From NCBI GenBank assembly GCA_026400395.1, contig JAPLPD010000105.1, positions 1-38,396 of the forward strand: a DNA stretch of 38,396 nt, in the 5' to 3' direction. Positions within the stretch are counted from its first letter, which is position 1. Each line of letters begins with the position of its first letter. This DNA comes from Alphaproteobacteria bacterium. Lineage in GTDB: Bacteria > Pseudomonadota > Alphaproteobacteria > Rhizobiales > Xanthobacteraceae. The translations under genes and the position numbers were made by a program. Of the stretch, positions 38,375 through 38,396 are shown in pieces. The notes beneath the pieces were generated by a model. It did no database searches and had not been told where the DNA came from. It worked only from the letters and a program-made list of their open reading frames with translations.

Positions 38375-38396
38375 CGGCTGCTTAAAACCCGAGATG

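Overview
This window reads as chromosomal DNA from an alphaproteobacterium of the order Hyphomicrobiales (Rhizobiales), most likely the Bradyrhizobium/Rhodopseudomonas/Xanthobacteraceae side. The pointers are high GC with few intergenic bases, many orphan TctC-type periplasmic binding proteins, a Mg-type HemB, a Mur-like box upstream of mntH, the gene run rpoZ-rsh-pdxJ-acpS-lepB-rnc-era-recO-parC, and a nested palindromic repeat of a kind I associate with that group. The assignment is inference from gene content and remembered synteny; no search was run.

Layout. Bases 1-137 are the right end of an ISL3-family insertion sequence, with the last 32 codons of its transposase. It abuts the 3' end of a Crp/Fnr-type regulator gene, which now reads into the element. 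Bases 993-7076 (minus strand) form a compact gene cluster for valine breakdown: orphan substrate-binding protein, isobutyryl-CoA dehydrogenase-like enzyme, DUF1772 membrane protein, 3-hydroxyisobutyryl-CoA hydrolase-like enzyme, small four-helix membrane protein, TctC-type binding protein and 3-hydroxyisobutyrate dehydrogenase. Bases 7188-10030 (plus) carry hemB, a fumarylacetoacetate-hydrolase-family gene and another TctC. Bases 10117-14497 hold a proline-rich membrane-anchored protein, ilvA (minus), an RDD membrane protein, the bpt aminoacyl-tRNA-protein transferase and a luciferase-like oxidoreductase.

Bases 14536-19824 are an envelope and transport segment: an OprB-type porin, mntH with a Mur-like operator, and a CPA2 cation/proton antiporter whose C-terminal universal-stress-protein region is in the -1 frame. 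Bases 19826-31723 are core housekeeping genes on the minus strand (parC; recO-secreted protein-era-rnc-lepB; acpS-pdxJ-rsh; rpoZ), interrupted by two small secreted proteins on the plus strand. Bases 32062-34479 (plus) encode a NYN-domain protein, a family 5 uracil-DNA glycosylase and a third TctC. A nested palindromic repeat at 34509-34631 separates this from gyrA (minus), and marC (plus) closes the window.

Most of the window is ordinary core genome. I found no CRISPR array, no tRNA or rRNA gene, no phage and no defence island, and no convincing undescribed multi-gene system. The items most worth a second look are the IS-derived tail on the Crp/Fnr regulator, the frame break in the antiporter gene, the two small secreted proteins, the four orphan solute-binding proteins, and the nested palindromic repeat downstream of gyrA.
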